NCBI RefSeq assembly: GCF_032884065.1
Contig: NC_088863.1
Location: 68,233,925-68,297,924, forward strand
Source: Artemia franciscana
Lineage: Eukaryota > Arthropoda > Branchiopoda > Anostraca > Artemiidae
Direction of reading: 5' to 3'
DNA: 64,000 nt
Shown: in pieces, positions 36,179 to 47,606 of the stretch
How the letters are laid out: the number at the start of each line of letters is the position of its first letter
Numbering within the stretch: position 1 is the stretch's first letter
Notes under the pieces: model-generated
Told to the model about the DNA's origin: nothing
The model's database searches: none
What the model saw: the letters and a program-made list of their open reading frames with translations, nothing else
Made by a program: the position numbers and the translations under genes

Positions 36179-37578
36179 GATTTTGGGCCTAAGTATACAC
36201 TGTTCAAAATTAAGCACTTCCTCTTGGATGATTTAATTGCGATATAGGTAACACTTTATGCCTCAATGCACAATTAAGCATCAATAAACTTACGTATGTT
36301 TGTTTAACAGATGCATAATTCAAATAATCGTCTATAAAAGCTTTTTTTTCCAAAGATTGGACGTAAGATTATGTTCAAAGACAATTTTTGCTTCCGCGAC
36401 GAGGCATATACTTGAAAATTAACGATCACCTACGGTAAAAAAAATGTATCCACAACCATTTCTTTCTGGAAAAAAATTTGATATTACCCATTTCTTCAGA
36501 TGAGAAGGCTCCTCATAGCTCAGTTATGCTAGAACTTGATAGTGTAGTTTTCGTCAAAACTAGGTTTACGTTTTTGAGCTGATTTCCCCCCTCGTCTGAA
36601 ATAATGCAAATTTGACCATGCTTGTTGTATTTGCTGGTTAACTTTAGACTGAAAGAATTTAGTTTGTTTTAGAATTAGTTTTAAAATTATATTTTTTGTG
36701 CCTATATTTTTTTTCAAAATTTGTTGTTTATGATTTTTTGTTGCTTTGACAAATGTTGCTCTTTGCTTACCATTCGTACCGACGAAGGGTATTTTAATAC
36801 ATGTTTTAGTCGAGGGGTGTAAAGGGAGGGAGGAAGACCATAAATAATGTCTTTGTATGTATTGTCATTCTCTACTCTTCATACCTACTTCTGGGTCAAA
36901 TTAAGCGAGCACCAATCAATGAAGTCTGAATTAAGACTTCATTTTTTAGTATTTTCAGGTAGGTGTACGAAAAAAAAATCGGTTAAATTTTAGCTACACT
37001 CTCATTGTGCTGGCAAGTGACGAGCAAAACTCTAATTCTGCTTGCTGCAATTTAATTTTTCCTTATTCACATCTTTCAAAATCAGAAAAGTGAAAAAATG
37101 AATTAAATGGAATAGTTGTGGGCATCAAGTCATGGCTAATTGTAGAAAAAGCCAAGACAGATAGTCCAATTGAGTGAGAGGCAATTCGGGTATTAAACCC
37201 CTTCTATTGAGATTGTATATAGAAGTCGTTAGTTCATTTGTTAATAGATATGTCTATGTATTATCCGTCCATGCGTTATTCCTAGGGCAGTAGAACTAAG
37301 GTAGATAGTTATAGAGCTTAGATAGTCATAGAACCTATAGTTTTCCAATTGTTTGGTTCAATGGCACGGGTATACGGCAGGAATATGTGTGCCTCTCTTA
37401 TTGGACTAATTTTGACAAGTATTGAAATACCTGCATGAACGTCTAAAATAAAGAAATGCAGTTTCACTCTAATAAAAAGTTTTGTGGGGATCAAAAACGA
37501 CAGCCAATGTTTTTGGCTCTTAACCCCCTCTGCATGGGTTAACGTTCTGGGGCCCCTTGCAATGTTGTTCGTTTGTAT

Positions 37579-37630
<52 letters not shown>

Positions 37631-39093
37631 CCTGGGAATGATTATCCGAAGGTCATTTAAAAAGATAGATTAAATGAGCGCTAAGATTTAAACTTCAAAG
37701 GTCTTGTTTTCACACTAAATGTCACCTGTACAAAAAAGGTTGAGAGAACGGTCCCCCGTTATCCACGTTTATTAGAAGACATTCGACCCCTACAAACAGC
37801 TTCAATGTGTATTTATTGGAGAAAAATAAGTTAACTTGTCTTAAGGACCATCATCCGTATGTTTTCGTCCGCATCCCTATCGAAACTATCTGATCATGGG
37901 GCACTCAAATTTCTATTTTGTCTTATTTCAACTAATTGGTTCATATTGTCATTCTGAATGAATTTAGAATTTGACATGCAGAACTTGCAAGTTTTGCGTC
38001 ACCCTTCAATTATAGTTTGATATCTAGTAATTAGTGTTCCCTAGTAATTAGTAATTCATAATCAGTAGAAAAGTCAAGGAAAGACGGCTTAAAAGACTAA
38101 AGTTTATGAGACTGTAAGATGATAGGAAAGAAATAGTTGAACTGAAGAATACCGAATTAACCGATACATAAAGAACGGTTCCGGCCCATTTCAGAGATTG
38201 TGTGTAAGCTTTTCCAGCTCCTAAACGTAGTTACTTTCAAGTTGAGTATGTCATCTTGTCGTTGCTCAGTTAATTGAGATTGCTTTGGACCAGTACAAGA
38301 TAAGTATTATCCATGGATAAATGCTTTTGTTCAGCCAAAGCATGTAGATCTGGTAGCTTTTTTCACCCTAAGTGCGGAAGAAACGACAATGACTTAAAAC
38401 AGTTGATCTTGTTCTTACCAGATATTTGAGATCGCCAAGAGTTTTGGAGCAAATAGAATTTAGAAGTATATAAAAATTGTATAAAATAGTATATAAAAAT
38501 TGTCGTACTTTTTGAGAAAGCTATCTAGGTGGCTAAGAAAATTCGTGGTAGCTCAATTAGAGATGAGACGAGATTAGGGTAAAAAGAAATTGCTCAAAAC
38601 AAAACTTGTGTTTCTTACATCTGATCAATGTATAAAAAGCCATATACCTATAAAACATGAAAACGCTCTAACTGGTAACAATAAAATAGGATGGGCTGTA
38701 TTTGAGTGATGAGAAAAGGCCTAAAACGCTACGAAAAAATGTTTGTGTGGGTTCAAAATTTGAACCCACCTTTCTTGAGCTAAGAAACGAAAAAATGCTA
38801 CCGATAAAATGTTGATTTTTTACCGATGGGAGGATTTTTGTAGTCGTTAGGCGTGCTCACTCTTGCTTCTATTCTATTGCCTATTTCCTTTGGCCTATAC
38901 ACCAATGGAAAAGGCATACGCTTAATATTAAAGTGCAAATTAATAGTTGTTTTTGCCATCACTAAGAACTAGCCATGTTTTAGTGATAGGAACTCTGAAA
39001 ATGTTATTTGTGGGTGTTTAGCAATTTTCCTTGTTTATTTTTAACGTAATTTTGAAATGAGGAATTTTTGAGGAATTTTCTTTCCTTTTGTAG
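36179..39093 (+). other. PRRC2 intron 4, last part
   Basis: Contains a (TA)n tract at about 37584-37629, a second copy of the intron-1 dispersed repeat at about 37131-37175 (plus strand), and a perfect hairpin GTGGGTTCAAA-a-TTTGAACCCAC at 38747-38769. No exon recognised. Confidence 0.55.
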
Positions 39094-39175
39094 TCAGAAG
39101 CTATCATTTTCTGATGATGAAGACCAAGAAAAAACCTCCCAGATCGATGACAGGAAAGGTGTGTCTGAACCTAGA
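39094..39175 (+). CDS. PRRC2/BAT2 homologue, coding exon 5
   Basis: The acceptor 'cttttgtag' joins in phase 2 to give '...EEIDYNQKLSFSDDEDQEK', an excellent match to the vertebrate PRRC2 string 'EEVDYSEKLKFSDDEEEE'. The exon adds 27 residues and closes at GTAAGT (39176), phase 0. An internal GTGTGT (39160) is a possible alternative donor. No later PRRC2 exon is visible before the assembly gap; vertebrate PRRC2 continues for more than a thousand residues, so most of the gene is missing from what I can recognise. Confidence 0.93.
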
Positions 39176-40910
39176 GTAAGTAATTATGTTGATATGTTTT
39201 ATTCTACGAGTCATTCTTTTTTTCTATCATTTTCCTTCGTGACAGTTTATTATAACTAAATTGGAGCAACAACCATAGCTTCTAACGTCATTGGTTGTTG
39301 AGTATGCACGTTCATAATTGTTTTGTCTTCTGTAAAAAAAACATTTTAATATCAAAACTGCGTTTTTTTCTGCAAGGAAGGGATGGTAAATCACGTCAGA
39401 CCTTGAGCTAAGGCGAAACACCTGCTAGTGTCTATTACAAATATTAGGATTTTTAATTTATTTTTTTTTAGGATTTTATTTACAACTCATCATTTCTTTC
39501 TAGCAAATTACTTAATTTCTCTTTGAATATATGCTGATTTGAACTACGTTAAGCTCAGTTGCGAAAGAAGCTTGCTCCAAACTTATTTCCCACTTTCCCA
39601 ATCTTTCTCTCCATCTTCTTCGCCATAGTTTTTTTGTTCAAATCTGCATCAAACAAAACTGGGGGTTACACAAAGTAACCTACAATAGACAGATTTTGAC
39701 ACATAAATCAAACTTTTGATTAATGGTGGCGCAGCAACATGCGTTACCAAAGTATTTGTTAGTCACCAAATTGTTGAAGCGGGAAACTGTTAAGATATTT
39801 CGTTGTTAGATCTATTTAAAACAGTGGCGGATAAAAACTTAAAAAGATGGGGGGGGGTCTAGAATATCTCTTTGTCAAGGGCTTATATATACTTTTCCTT
39901 TGTGTTAAGTTTTTGTAGAGCTTTGAATAGATATTTTGTACTTTTTCACTAATCTACAGTCTAAAAGTAAATTAGAAAATATAAGAATTGTGCATAGTAT
40001 TTCATAGAAGATCTACATGTTAAAATCAGGAGAATTAATTTTGGAGTTCCATCGGTCAGCAATGATTGGGTAAAAGGATATTTATTTACTTACTCTCCTC
40101 AAGGTCAAGGAATACAGAAGATAGCTAAATAAAGTCCCCGTCTAAAAAAACCTCCAATAATTCAAACAGCAAAGATTTATAAAAAAATAGACTAAAAACT
40201 GCATAATAGGCTTAAAAAATAACCAATTAGAATGTTTAAAATAAAAATTATGGAAAATTAAAAGAATCTTAAGTATTCACTTAATCCTGAAAAAAAGGAA
40301 AAAGTTATAAATAGAAAGTCATTTCAGATTTCTAGTTTAATTTTAGACTTTTTCAATAGTTCGTTAATTTTTAATCTTGGCCCAGAAAATTGCCAAATTT
40401 TTGAAATACCACAGATACTAAAAACGGAATTTAGTTCTTTAAGTTGATTGAATGGAAACCTAAACGACCATATACGTCTTATTAGTAAAATCTGACAACT
40501 AATTTTTTTTTCAATTATTGTTTTAATGATAAGCATCCTGGTATGCCATTAGGTAGTTTTAACCCTTAGAGGGCGTCAAATTCGAAAATAAGCAGCGTGC
40601 GAAAATCAGTAGAAAATTAGCGGAAAAGAATATCATCATGGAGCTCTAGAAACAGTAACAAAACTAAACATAAGAAAAACATAAACATAAAACATAAGAG
40701 TTAAAACATAACTCTTCTGATTACTGTAGCAAAGACAAACATAAATAGCGACGAAAACTGCACTGCCACTTTAGTGGGGATTAAGTGGGAATAGGGAATT
40801 TCTTCCGTAAGAGAGTTGAACACCAAACTTCAAATGAATATTTCGACTCTTATGTTCAAGGGTCACAAATGAAAACAGGAAAAAAACACATCAAAACACG
40901 ACCATTAAAG

Positions 40911-40950
<40 letters not shown>

Positions 40951-42081
40951 AAACAAGTCTAGGCATCCATACTTGAACGAAGTTCAAAGCTGCCATCTAT
41001 CTTAAGCTGTGAATTAATATGGATATTATTAGCATTATTCAAGATCGAAACCTTTCACTATTAGTTAACTGACTTGCCTACAAAACCTAATGTTAGAAAT
41101 ACCAATTAGGTTACGCTATTGTGTTATATCCCTTTACGGCTATCGAGAACTGATTTGAGGATTGTTGACATCAACAGAATCCTTATTTTCTTCTGTTTTT
41201 TACTGCTCAACTGAACAAAACGATTGTATCACCCCATCGGTTGTTGTATTGCTCAACGATCAGTTGCAGATAACTTGGGCTAATGACAAGCTATGGTGAA
41301 ATTATCTATCTAGTATTAATGTTAACTTTGTTTAACCTATGCTACGAAAGAAGTTTGTTCTTTACTCTCTATTCATTACACTGAACATAAGGATAGGTAA
41401 TATAATGCAAATTATGATAATATGGATATAGTTAATACGGATGGGTAAGTCCATTAACTAATAATTGGAAGTTTTTGATGTTGAATAATGTTAATAATAT
41501 CCACATTAATGCACAACTTAAAATTTACGAAAAGTTCTGACAGTTCTAGTCTAACAATTCCCGTTCTGGTTTCATTATATAGCTTTTAACAAAAAAAAAA
41601 AAAAAAAAAAAAATGCAACTGAGTTAACTGTTACTTAAATTGTACTTTTAGTCTGAACTGGTTGCAATGTCCTCATTTTAATAAAGGTAGGAATTATGAA
41701 TAGAAGAGTTCAGTATTAAAGTAGGCAAGATTAACTTCCCAAAAATTAGGCTTACAGAGCTCTCACGAGTCTATATTTAATAGCCCAACTGAATATAATG
41801 GATGTTCCATCCTATTGATCTTTGTATTGCGCGATAAGTAGCTGCAGATAAATTGGTTGTTCCAAGTGTTCGGTAAGCCTATGGCTTGTTTGTAAACAAG
41901 AAAAGTGTGTGTTTGCCTCTTTTCATGATTCAGTCATGGCAACAGTGAAGATAATGTGCATATCAAAAAAAAATAGGACTACTCCTATAACAACTAAAAG
42001 AAAAATCGTAAAAAATTTTAGTTTTCAGGTATGAATAGAACGAAGATGGAACCAGGGTGTAAAAAAAAGTTTTCATTTTGA
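39176..42081 (+). other. PRRC2 intron 5 or intergenic
   Basis: AT-rich. Poly-A tracts at about 40914-40948 and 41589-41613. No further PRRC2 exon recognised on either strand. Confidence 0.45.
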
Positions 42082-42181
42082 NNNNNNNNNNNNNNNNNNN
42101 NNNNNNNNNNNNNNNNNNNNNNNNNNNNNNNNNNNNNNNNNNNNNNNNNNNNNNNNNNNNNNNNNNNNNNNNNNNNNNNNN
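42082..42181. other. assembly gap, 100 N
   Basis: Exactly 100 N, the usual placeholder for a gap of unknown size. Both flanks carry 'tgtaaaaaaaa', so the join may be supported only by low-complexity sequence. Confidence 1.
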
Positions 42182-42309
42182 TGTAAAAAAAAACACAGTA
42201 AAAATAAATTTCTGAAATTATACATACAAAACATTTATGAGCTATTTTCGCTTCAGTTTAAATGACTGCAGATACTGAAGATATTTAATGTTTTCTTTTA
42301 TGCCAAAAT

Positions 42310-42620
42310 CTATTGCCAAAAGCTTTGATTTTGAACCAAAACCGTTGATTTTATCCCAAAACAGTTGAAATCGTGAAAAAACCCTTGAATTCGTGCAAAA
42401 ACCCATGATTTAGTTTCAAAACCGTTGTTTTTGTGCCAAACCTGTTGATTTAGGACCAAAAACGTTGAATTCGTGTGAGACCGTTGATTTTGGGCCAAAA
42501 CCGTTGATTCCAAGCCACAACCGTAAATTTTGTTCCAAAACCGTTGATTTAGTACCGAAAGTGTAAATTATGTGTCAAAACTGTTAATTTAGAATCAAAA
42601 TCGCCGATTTATTGCCAGAG
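42310..42620 (+). repeat. minisatellite, ~21-24-bp unit, about 13 copies
   Basis: Degenerate tandem copies of 'gtgccaaaaccgttgattt'. The spacing is 21 to 24 bases, with drift in the middle word (ttgtgcc, ttcgtgc, tttgggcc). The minus-strand frame through it is repetitive and not a gene. A related array in the opposite orientation lies at 44700-44880. Confidence 0.85.
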
Positions 42621-44268
42621 TTGGTGAGCTCATATAGCGAGCTCCATGAGGAAAACTGACGAGAACATTAATTACGCCTTTTTTACTCAGTAAATAAACA
42701 TAAATGAAAACTGGAAAAATAAAATTGTGTTTAAATCAGCAGATACCTTCCCACCCTAGATTTGAGACTAAATGATGAATGCCATATATTACCCACATGT
42801 GAGATTATGATTTTGTTTTTCTTTGGGTATCTTTTGAAAGTTAGCCTAAGCTTTCTCTGAGAACACTCGAACTACGAGTTGGATATATATGATAAAGGTT
42901 GGCCCATTAGCTAACACTAAAAGCATTTTAAAAGTATGACCTAATTGACTACTGAACTATAATTGCGTAGATCTTCTATTTACTAATCCAACCCAGCAAA
43001 CGAAACACAAGTAAATTCTACCTCCATCCAACCCTTTTTCTTTCTCTTTGGCTCTTGTTTATTTATATATTTTTTGTTTTTGTCTTATTTAGTTCCTTTC
43101 CTGCCTTGGTATAGACCCTTAGATCATAATTTCTCAAATTTGTATTGTATTATCCTCCCCCTTCCCAAAAAAGTTAAAATTAAAGCCTTACTACACACTC
43201 ACTAAGCATAATAGCTTCAGCCCAATATTCTCATTAGTTAATGGTTGGTGTCAATTCAATGTATGCTAACTAATAATATTAAGTGAGGCTAATTCAATAT
43301 TATTTGTTTTATTTTACATTTGAATATTTAATGGATATTTAGCAATTAATGTAATGCATCAATTTAATTTTAATTTATTTTATTCTTAACTTAGTTTATC
43401 AATAGTTACATTAAAGGATTTTTCGTTTTTTCAATTTTTTCCGATTGTACCAAAACATTAAAACGATTAAAAGAGACTGGAGTGACATTAAAACTTAAAA
43501 CGCACATAAATTATCCCGTATATGAAAGTGTCTGTCCCCTCCTCAACGCCCCGCCCTTTACGCTAAAGTTGTTTATTGTTTTAAAAAGTAAAGTTGTGAG
43601 AAACTTGTCTTTTGTAAATTTTTTTTGATAAAAAAAAAGCTGAAAAATCCAGTGCCCTTTTCATGGAAATTCTCTTCCCCATGATAAATTCCACCATGGA
43701 AAGATCATCCCACATAATTTAAAGGGTTAAAATGAAAACTTTAAGCTAGTAGTAAATTTTTAGCTTTTGATATATTATTATTGTTGATACATTTGTAATG
43801 TTTTTGAATTATTATAGTTACGGTTGGTATTATGGCAGAGTTGTTGGCAGGGGAGGGAGGAGGCTGGCCTGTGCTAGTCAAGTTCATATTATTCTCAAGA
43901 TGAAGGTGTTACGTCTTGATTTCTCTCATCACGTCGTCTTATTGTTATTAGTAAATTATAGGCTACTGAATATTTTACTTTTCATTTTATTTCTCCTTTC
44001 TTCCCTGTTTTTTTCGTCATGGAGCCTTTTTTGGAGGGGAGGGGGAGTCAACGTGGTTTTTCACATATTTTGTAACAATTCATTGTTGAATAGATGAGCT
44101 CTGAATTCGAGGTAGCTGGCCACTAAAAAAGTTGGGCTACCAGTCAACTAGTCATATGCTAAAAGTTAACTTCCTTCGTTACCTTGGTCAGCTCTATATT
44201 AACTAAATGATTATTATCTGGATTCAATTGAACTCTAATACTGCTCTAATACCATTTCTACAAACTAG
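42621..44268. other. intergenic or intronic, nothing recognised
   Basis: At 43440-43580 are the phrases 'ggagtgacattaaaacttaa' and 'ctcctcaacgccccgccctt', which also occur in diverged form near 58291; this is another dispersed repeat. The plus frame 43798-44097 has no domain. Confidence 0.45.
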
Positions 44269-44400
44269 GTATCGGCAGTTAAGAACACAACCAAGACTTA
44301 GGAAAATAATTTTTGACAAGTTTCTGATGGACAGAGCTGAAAAAGAGAGGAAGAGTGAGGACTTCAGAGCTCTTCTTGGAGAGGCCAGCCTTACTGCAAG
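44269..44400 (+). CDS. candidate exon with FF-repeat-like peptide
   Basis: Between an acceptor (ctacaaactag, 44268) and a clean donor (CAAG|GTAATT, 44401) lies 132 bases encoding 'YRQLRTQPRLRKIIFDKFLM' followed by 'DRAEKERKSEDFRALLGEAS'. The pattern R-Y-x-x-L, then a basic helix, F-D-x-[FY], R-A-E-x-E-R and D-F-x-x-L-L-x-E-A resembles the end of one FF repeat and the start of the next in TCERG1/CA150 (human RYLLLNMKERKQVFDQYVKT followed by RAEEERR and DFKKMMEEAK). TCERG1 couples transcription elongation and splicing. The exon is in phase 2 at both ends. An alternative acceptor at 44278 would start in phase 0. I would not exclude PRPF40 or an unrelated coiled region. No companion exon found. 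Confidence 0.4.
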
Positions 44401-44699
44401 GTAATTTTTTTTCTTGTTTTTTGGTCTGCAGATTAAAAAATTGCATATCAATCTAAGGCAAATAATTACGTTTACTATATCTACGTAGAAATAAATTGAA
44501 AACCACACCACTTTTGCATTATACAAATTTCTACTTGTTGTGTATTGATCGTAATGAATATGTTTTATTTATTAAATAGTTTTTTTTTTCAAATTCCTGC
44601 TAGTAAAATATGTTGCAAGGTAAAGAAAAGTTGGTGTTGCTAAAATTAAATTAAATTAATTATTGAAATACTTAAACCTTGGAACCAATTTAGCTCAGG

Positions 44700-44880
44700 T
44701 AATTTGGTTAACGGTTTTAGTACTAAATCAGCAGGTCTGGTACTAAATCTACGGTTTTGGCACAAAATCAGTGGTAATTGATTGTCAGTTTGGCAATTTG
44801 TTCAGCAGTTTTAGTTTCAAAATCAACAGTTTTTTTAAAATATAATCTGTTTTGGCGCAAAATCAACGGCCAAAAAATTA
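44700..44880 (-). repeat. minisatellite related to the 42.3-kb array, opposite orientation
   Basis: Words such as 'ggttttggcacaaaatcagt' and 'gttttggcgcaaaatcaacg' are the reverse complement of the 42310-42620 unit. About seven diverged copies. Confidence 0.75.
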
Positions 44881-45470
44881 GAAAATTTGTAAATTTGATC
44901 ATTACGGTTAAGAATGCCCATGTTTTGAAGCACACTTTGAAATGCAGATTTTGGTCGAAATTTTGAAACAGTCCTTGTTTCCACTCTTACAAGAGTAAAA
45001 ACTGGTGCTAATATTGTCGAAAAAACCAGCACCATCTTACATTTGACTTTTCTTAGCCTTTTTTTTTTCAGTTTAATAATACAATGAAGTTAATGTACCT
45101 TGCAAAACCTAGTGTAGTAAAAAGTGTTCTACCTCAGTTTCAAACAACATGTAGGAAGTTTGAAAAGTAGTAGTACAATTCCAGCAGTAGTACAAAAGTA
45201 GTACAATTCCAGTGTTTCTTTTCTCATGATGAGTAAGAAAGCGGCCAAGTCTTGTTTAGGTTGGAAAGGCATTGCTAATTGGTTGCTAGTCTCTCATTTT
45301 ATGACTAAAAAGTGCACGGTATCAGTCATAGTAGTATATTGTCTCTGCAGAACCGAATGAAAGGGATAATAGTGACTCAGATGAATATTATTTACAGACA
45401 TACGATGTTATGCATCTAATACCGAGGTAGAAATACGGTGTTTTTATTAGAAGATTTTAACGCGTAACTA

Positions 45471-45500
45471 CCTACTTGTAACTACCTAGTTACAAGTAGG
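45471..45500. repeat. perfect 14-bp-arm hairpin
   Basis: CCTACTTGTAACTA (45471-45484), two loop bases CC, then TAGTTACAAGTAGG (45487-45500). It sits just upstream of the duplicated 5' end of the ankyrin gene. Confidence 0.85.
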
Positions 45501-45529
45501 GATAGATGGTATGCGAGCGTAGGTAAATT

Positions 45530-45720
45530 TTTTGTAGGAAAAGAAAACTGTACTGGCTACAGACTGCTGTTATTTTGAAATTTTAACAGTATGACATCAT
45601 AGACTTGAAAATATGACCTGATAAGGATACATTTCGTCATTAAATCTGAATATGAACACTTATATCATCGACACTATAAATGAAGATTATGTAAGGTTAT
45701 TTCTATTACGTGGACAGAGG
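45530..45720 (+). pseudogene. duplicated 5' end of the ankyrin gene (fragment)
   Basis: This region matches the 5' flank and first codons of the ankyrin gene ~1.9 kb downstream. Shared in order: 'ggctacagactgct', 'gtatgacatcata', 'gtcattaa' and then an ATG (45652) giving MNTYIIDTINEDYV, against MNTYVTDSINKLAF at 47607. After about 12 codons the similarity ends. So a paralogous gene once started here, or the 5' end was duplicated alone. The shared flank is a candidate promoter conserved between copies, and TGACATCA in it is CRE-like. Confidence 0.65.
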
Positions 45721-47390
45721 GGCCATTCTCAGTTGTCTTTGGAAAAAAGTTGGTGGGAAAAATGAAATTTTTCAATTGGACGAAACGCAGCGGTTAAAAA
45801 AAGGTTGATTGATTAAAAGAACTCAGATTTTGCCATTGGGAAAACGTCTAATCTGTAAGAGGGGCTCTTATTAGATTTTTTTTTTCGCTAATGGATGAAT
45901 CACGAAAAAAATCGTAAAACGCTCCCGCATTATTGGCAAATCTGCCTCAAATTCCTTAAAATTATTAGATGAGAAACTGCTAGTCTAGAAACTCCTGTCA
46001 GAGTAACGTAGAGCTTTCGTTAGGCTTTTTTTTTAATTAAATTGCATATACACAGTATTACAAATTTTATATAAAGCCTGGCTTTAAATTTATTATAACC
46101 TGTTTAAGAAAAGAGGATACTTAAAGAGAGTAATATGTAGCAGAGTCCAAGTTTCTTTGAAATTAAGAATTTGAGAAATTTTATTTTACTAATTTATTTT
46201 AGAATATATTCGTCGGAAGGCCACGAATAGTATTTTCTTGCATGAAGCGCCGTAAAAGTATGGGAACCACCCTTCAATAATTAATTTTTCCTTTTGAAAA
46301 ATTTTCAATGACATTAGCTAGGAAATTATTAATCTTAAAAGGCTGTTCTAAGCCGTCTGGCAGCATAAATTCTTGAGTAAGAATTGTCAATTTTCCATGC
46401 ATTTTTCTTGTTTCATACTTTTGCTTAAAATTGCTTCGGAACGTCAGGATGAAGGGAGGGGAAAGCAAGGTCCAGAGGGGAAAACTACCTCCTCCCAAAG
46501 CAAATATGGACACTACTTAAACACTTCTGACTTTGAGATGACTGCGTAATTTCATACAGAAGTTTATTTTATTTTCGAAATGTCTCAAATAACTACTATG
46601 CATTTTTTGGAAGTCGAGGAGATAATGAATACACATGAAAGCATGTTTTTGAAAAAAGGAACGGAAAAATTGAAGAAAATAATCATAAATGAAAAAAAGG
46701 ATAGTAAACTTTGTGTGCTTGGCCAGTTTTTCACCTCTTTATAATGAAAACCGCTGTTTTTCCGGAAAAATGCTGCAATAGCACTAGGTTTTCTCAAAGG
46801 TGTTACCACAAGAAAAAAGTACCACCAATGGCAAGTGGCAATTCTGACGAGAAGAAACTGATACACTAAATTTTTTTTTTTTTTCATATTGGAGACCAAT
46901 ATATTTTTTGGACTCGATACGAAAAGATCTTTTCAAAGCTGCCAGAAACCGCAATAGAGCATCATAGCGTATCAACTCATGGCCTGTCGATTAAAAAGGT
47001 ATTTCTGATTGCCGGTTATTTCACATGAAAGCAGCATGTCCAGAAAACAATGCACAATTTTTAAATGGTAAGCTTTAAGGCTTGATCAACTCATACTCTT
47101 ATTAATTTTTTGATAACAAGCCAAAGCTTATCATTTAAAATATTTAGCCTTTAAGTATTCGAAAAACAGCTGTTTTTATAACAAAAACAACTGTTTTTTA
47201 TGAAAAAACAGAATAGAAACAGAAACAGGTCTTCTGTTTTTTGTTGACCTATTCTGTTTCCATTCTCTTTCATTCAAGCCCTGTTTTTTTTTTTATCTTC
47301 AGAAAAAAGTGCCCATGCTGAATCTTAACGTGCAGGTCGGTAAAAATAGTGATAGATGATGCTCAGCTGGGTAAATCTGGTGTACAAAAA
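45721..47390. other. intergenic, nothing recognised
   Basis: AT-rich. Repeated 'acagctgttttt/aacaactgttttt/agaaacagaaacag' words at 47165-47275 form a small local repeat. Minus-strand frames at 46274-46975 have no domain. Confidence 0.4.
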
Positions 47391-47606
47391 AAAAACTACA
47401 ATGGCTACAGACTGCTGCAATTTTTTAAGATCAACAGTCTAATTATATAAGTGCAGTATTTGGTTTGGTAAGACAGATGTTCGTGTTAAATTTGGTATTG
47501 TAATTTATTTATTGGAGCATGGGCTGATTCGCACTGGTATGACATCATAACTATCTTGCTAAAGAATTAGACATGAAAAGGATACTATGCGTCATTAACG
47601 CTAAAT
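47391..47606 (+). promoter_or_regulatory. candidate promoter region of the ankyrin gene
   Basis: Conserved with 45530-45651 upstream: 'atggctacagactgctg', 'ctggtatgacatcataac' and 'gcgtcattaacgctaaat'. A TATA-like 'aattatataag' is at 47440-47450. The element TGACATCA (47540-47547) is kept in both copies and resembles a CRE/AP-1 site. Function is inferred from conservation between two copies only. Confidence 0.4.

Noticed and set aside
34696-36217. Identical ~62-residue peptide encoded in both arms of the palindrome
   Set aside because: It has no domain and exists only because the arms are copies; not evidence for a gene.
44778-45035. Opposite open frames around 44.8-45.0 kb
   Set aside because: They run through the minisatellite and AT-rich flank and show no domain or splice support.
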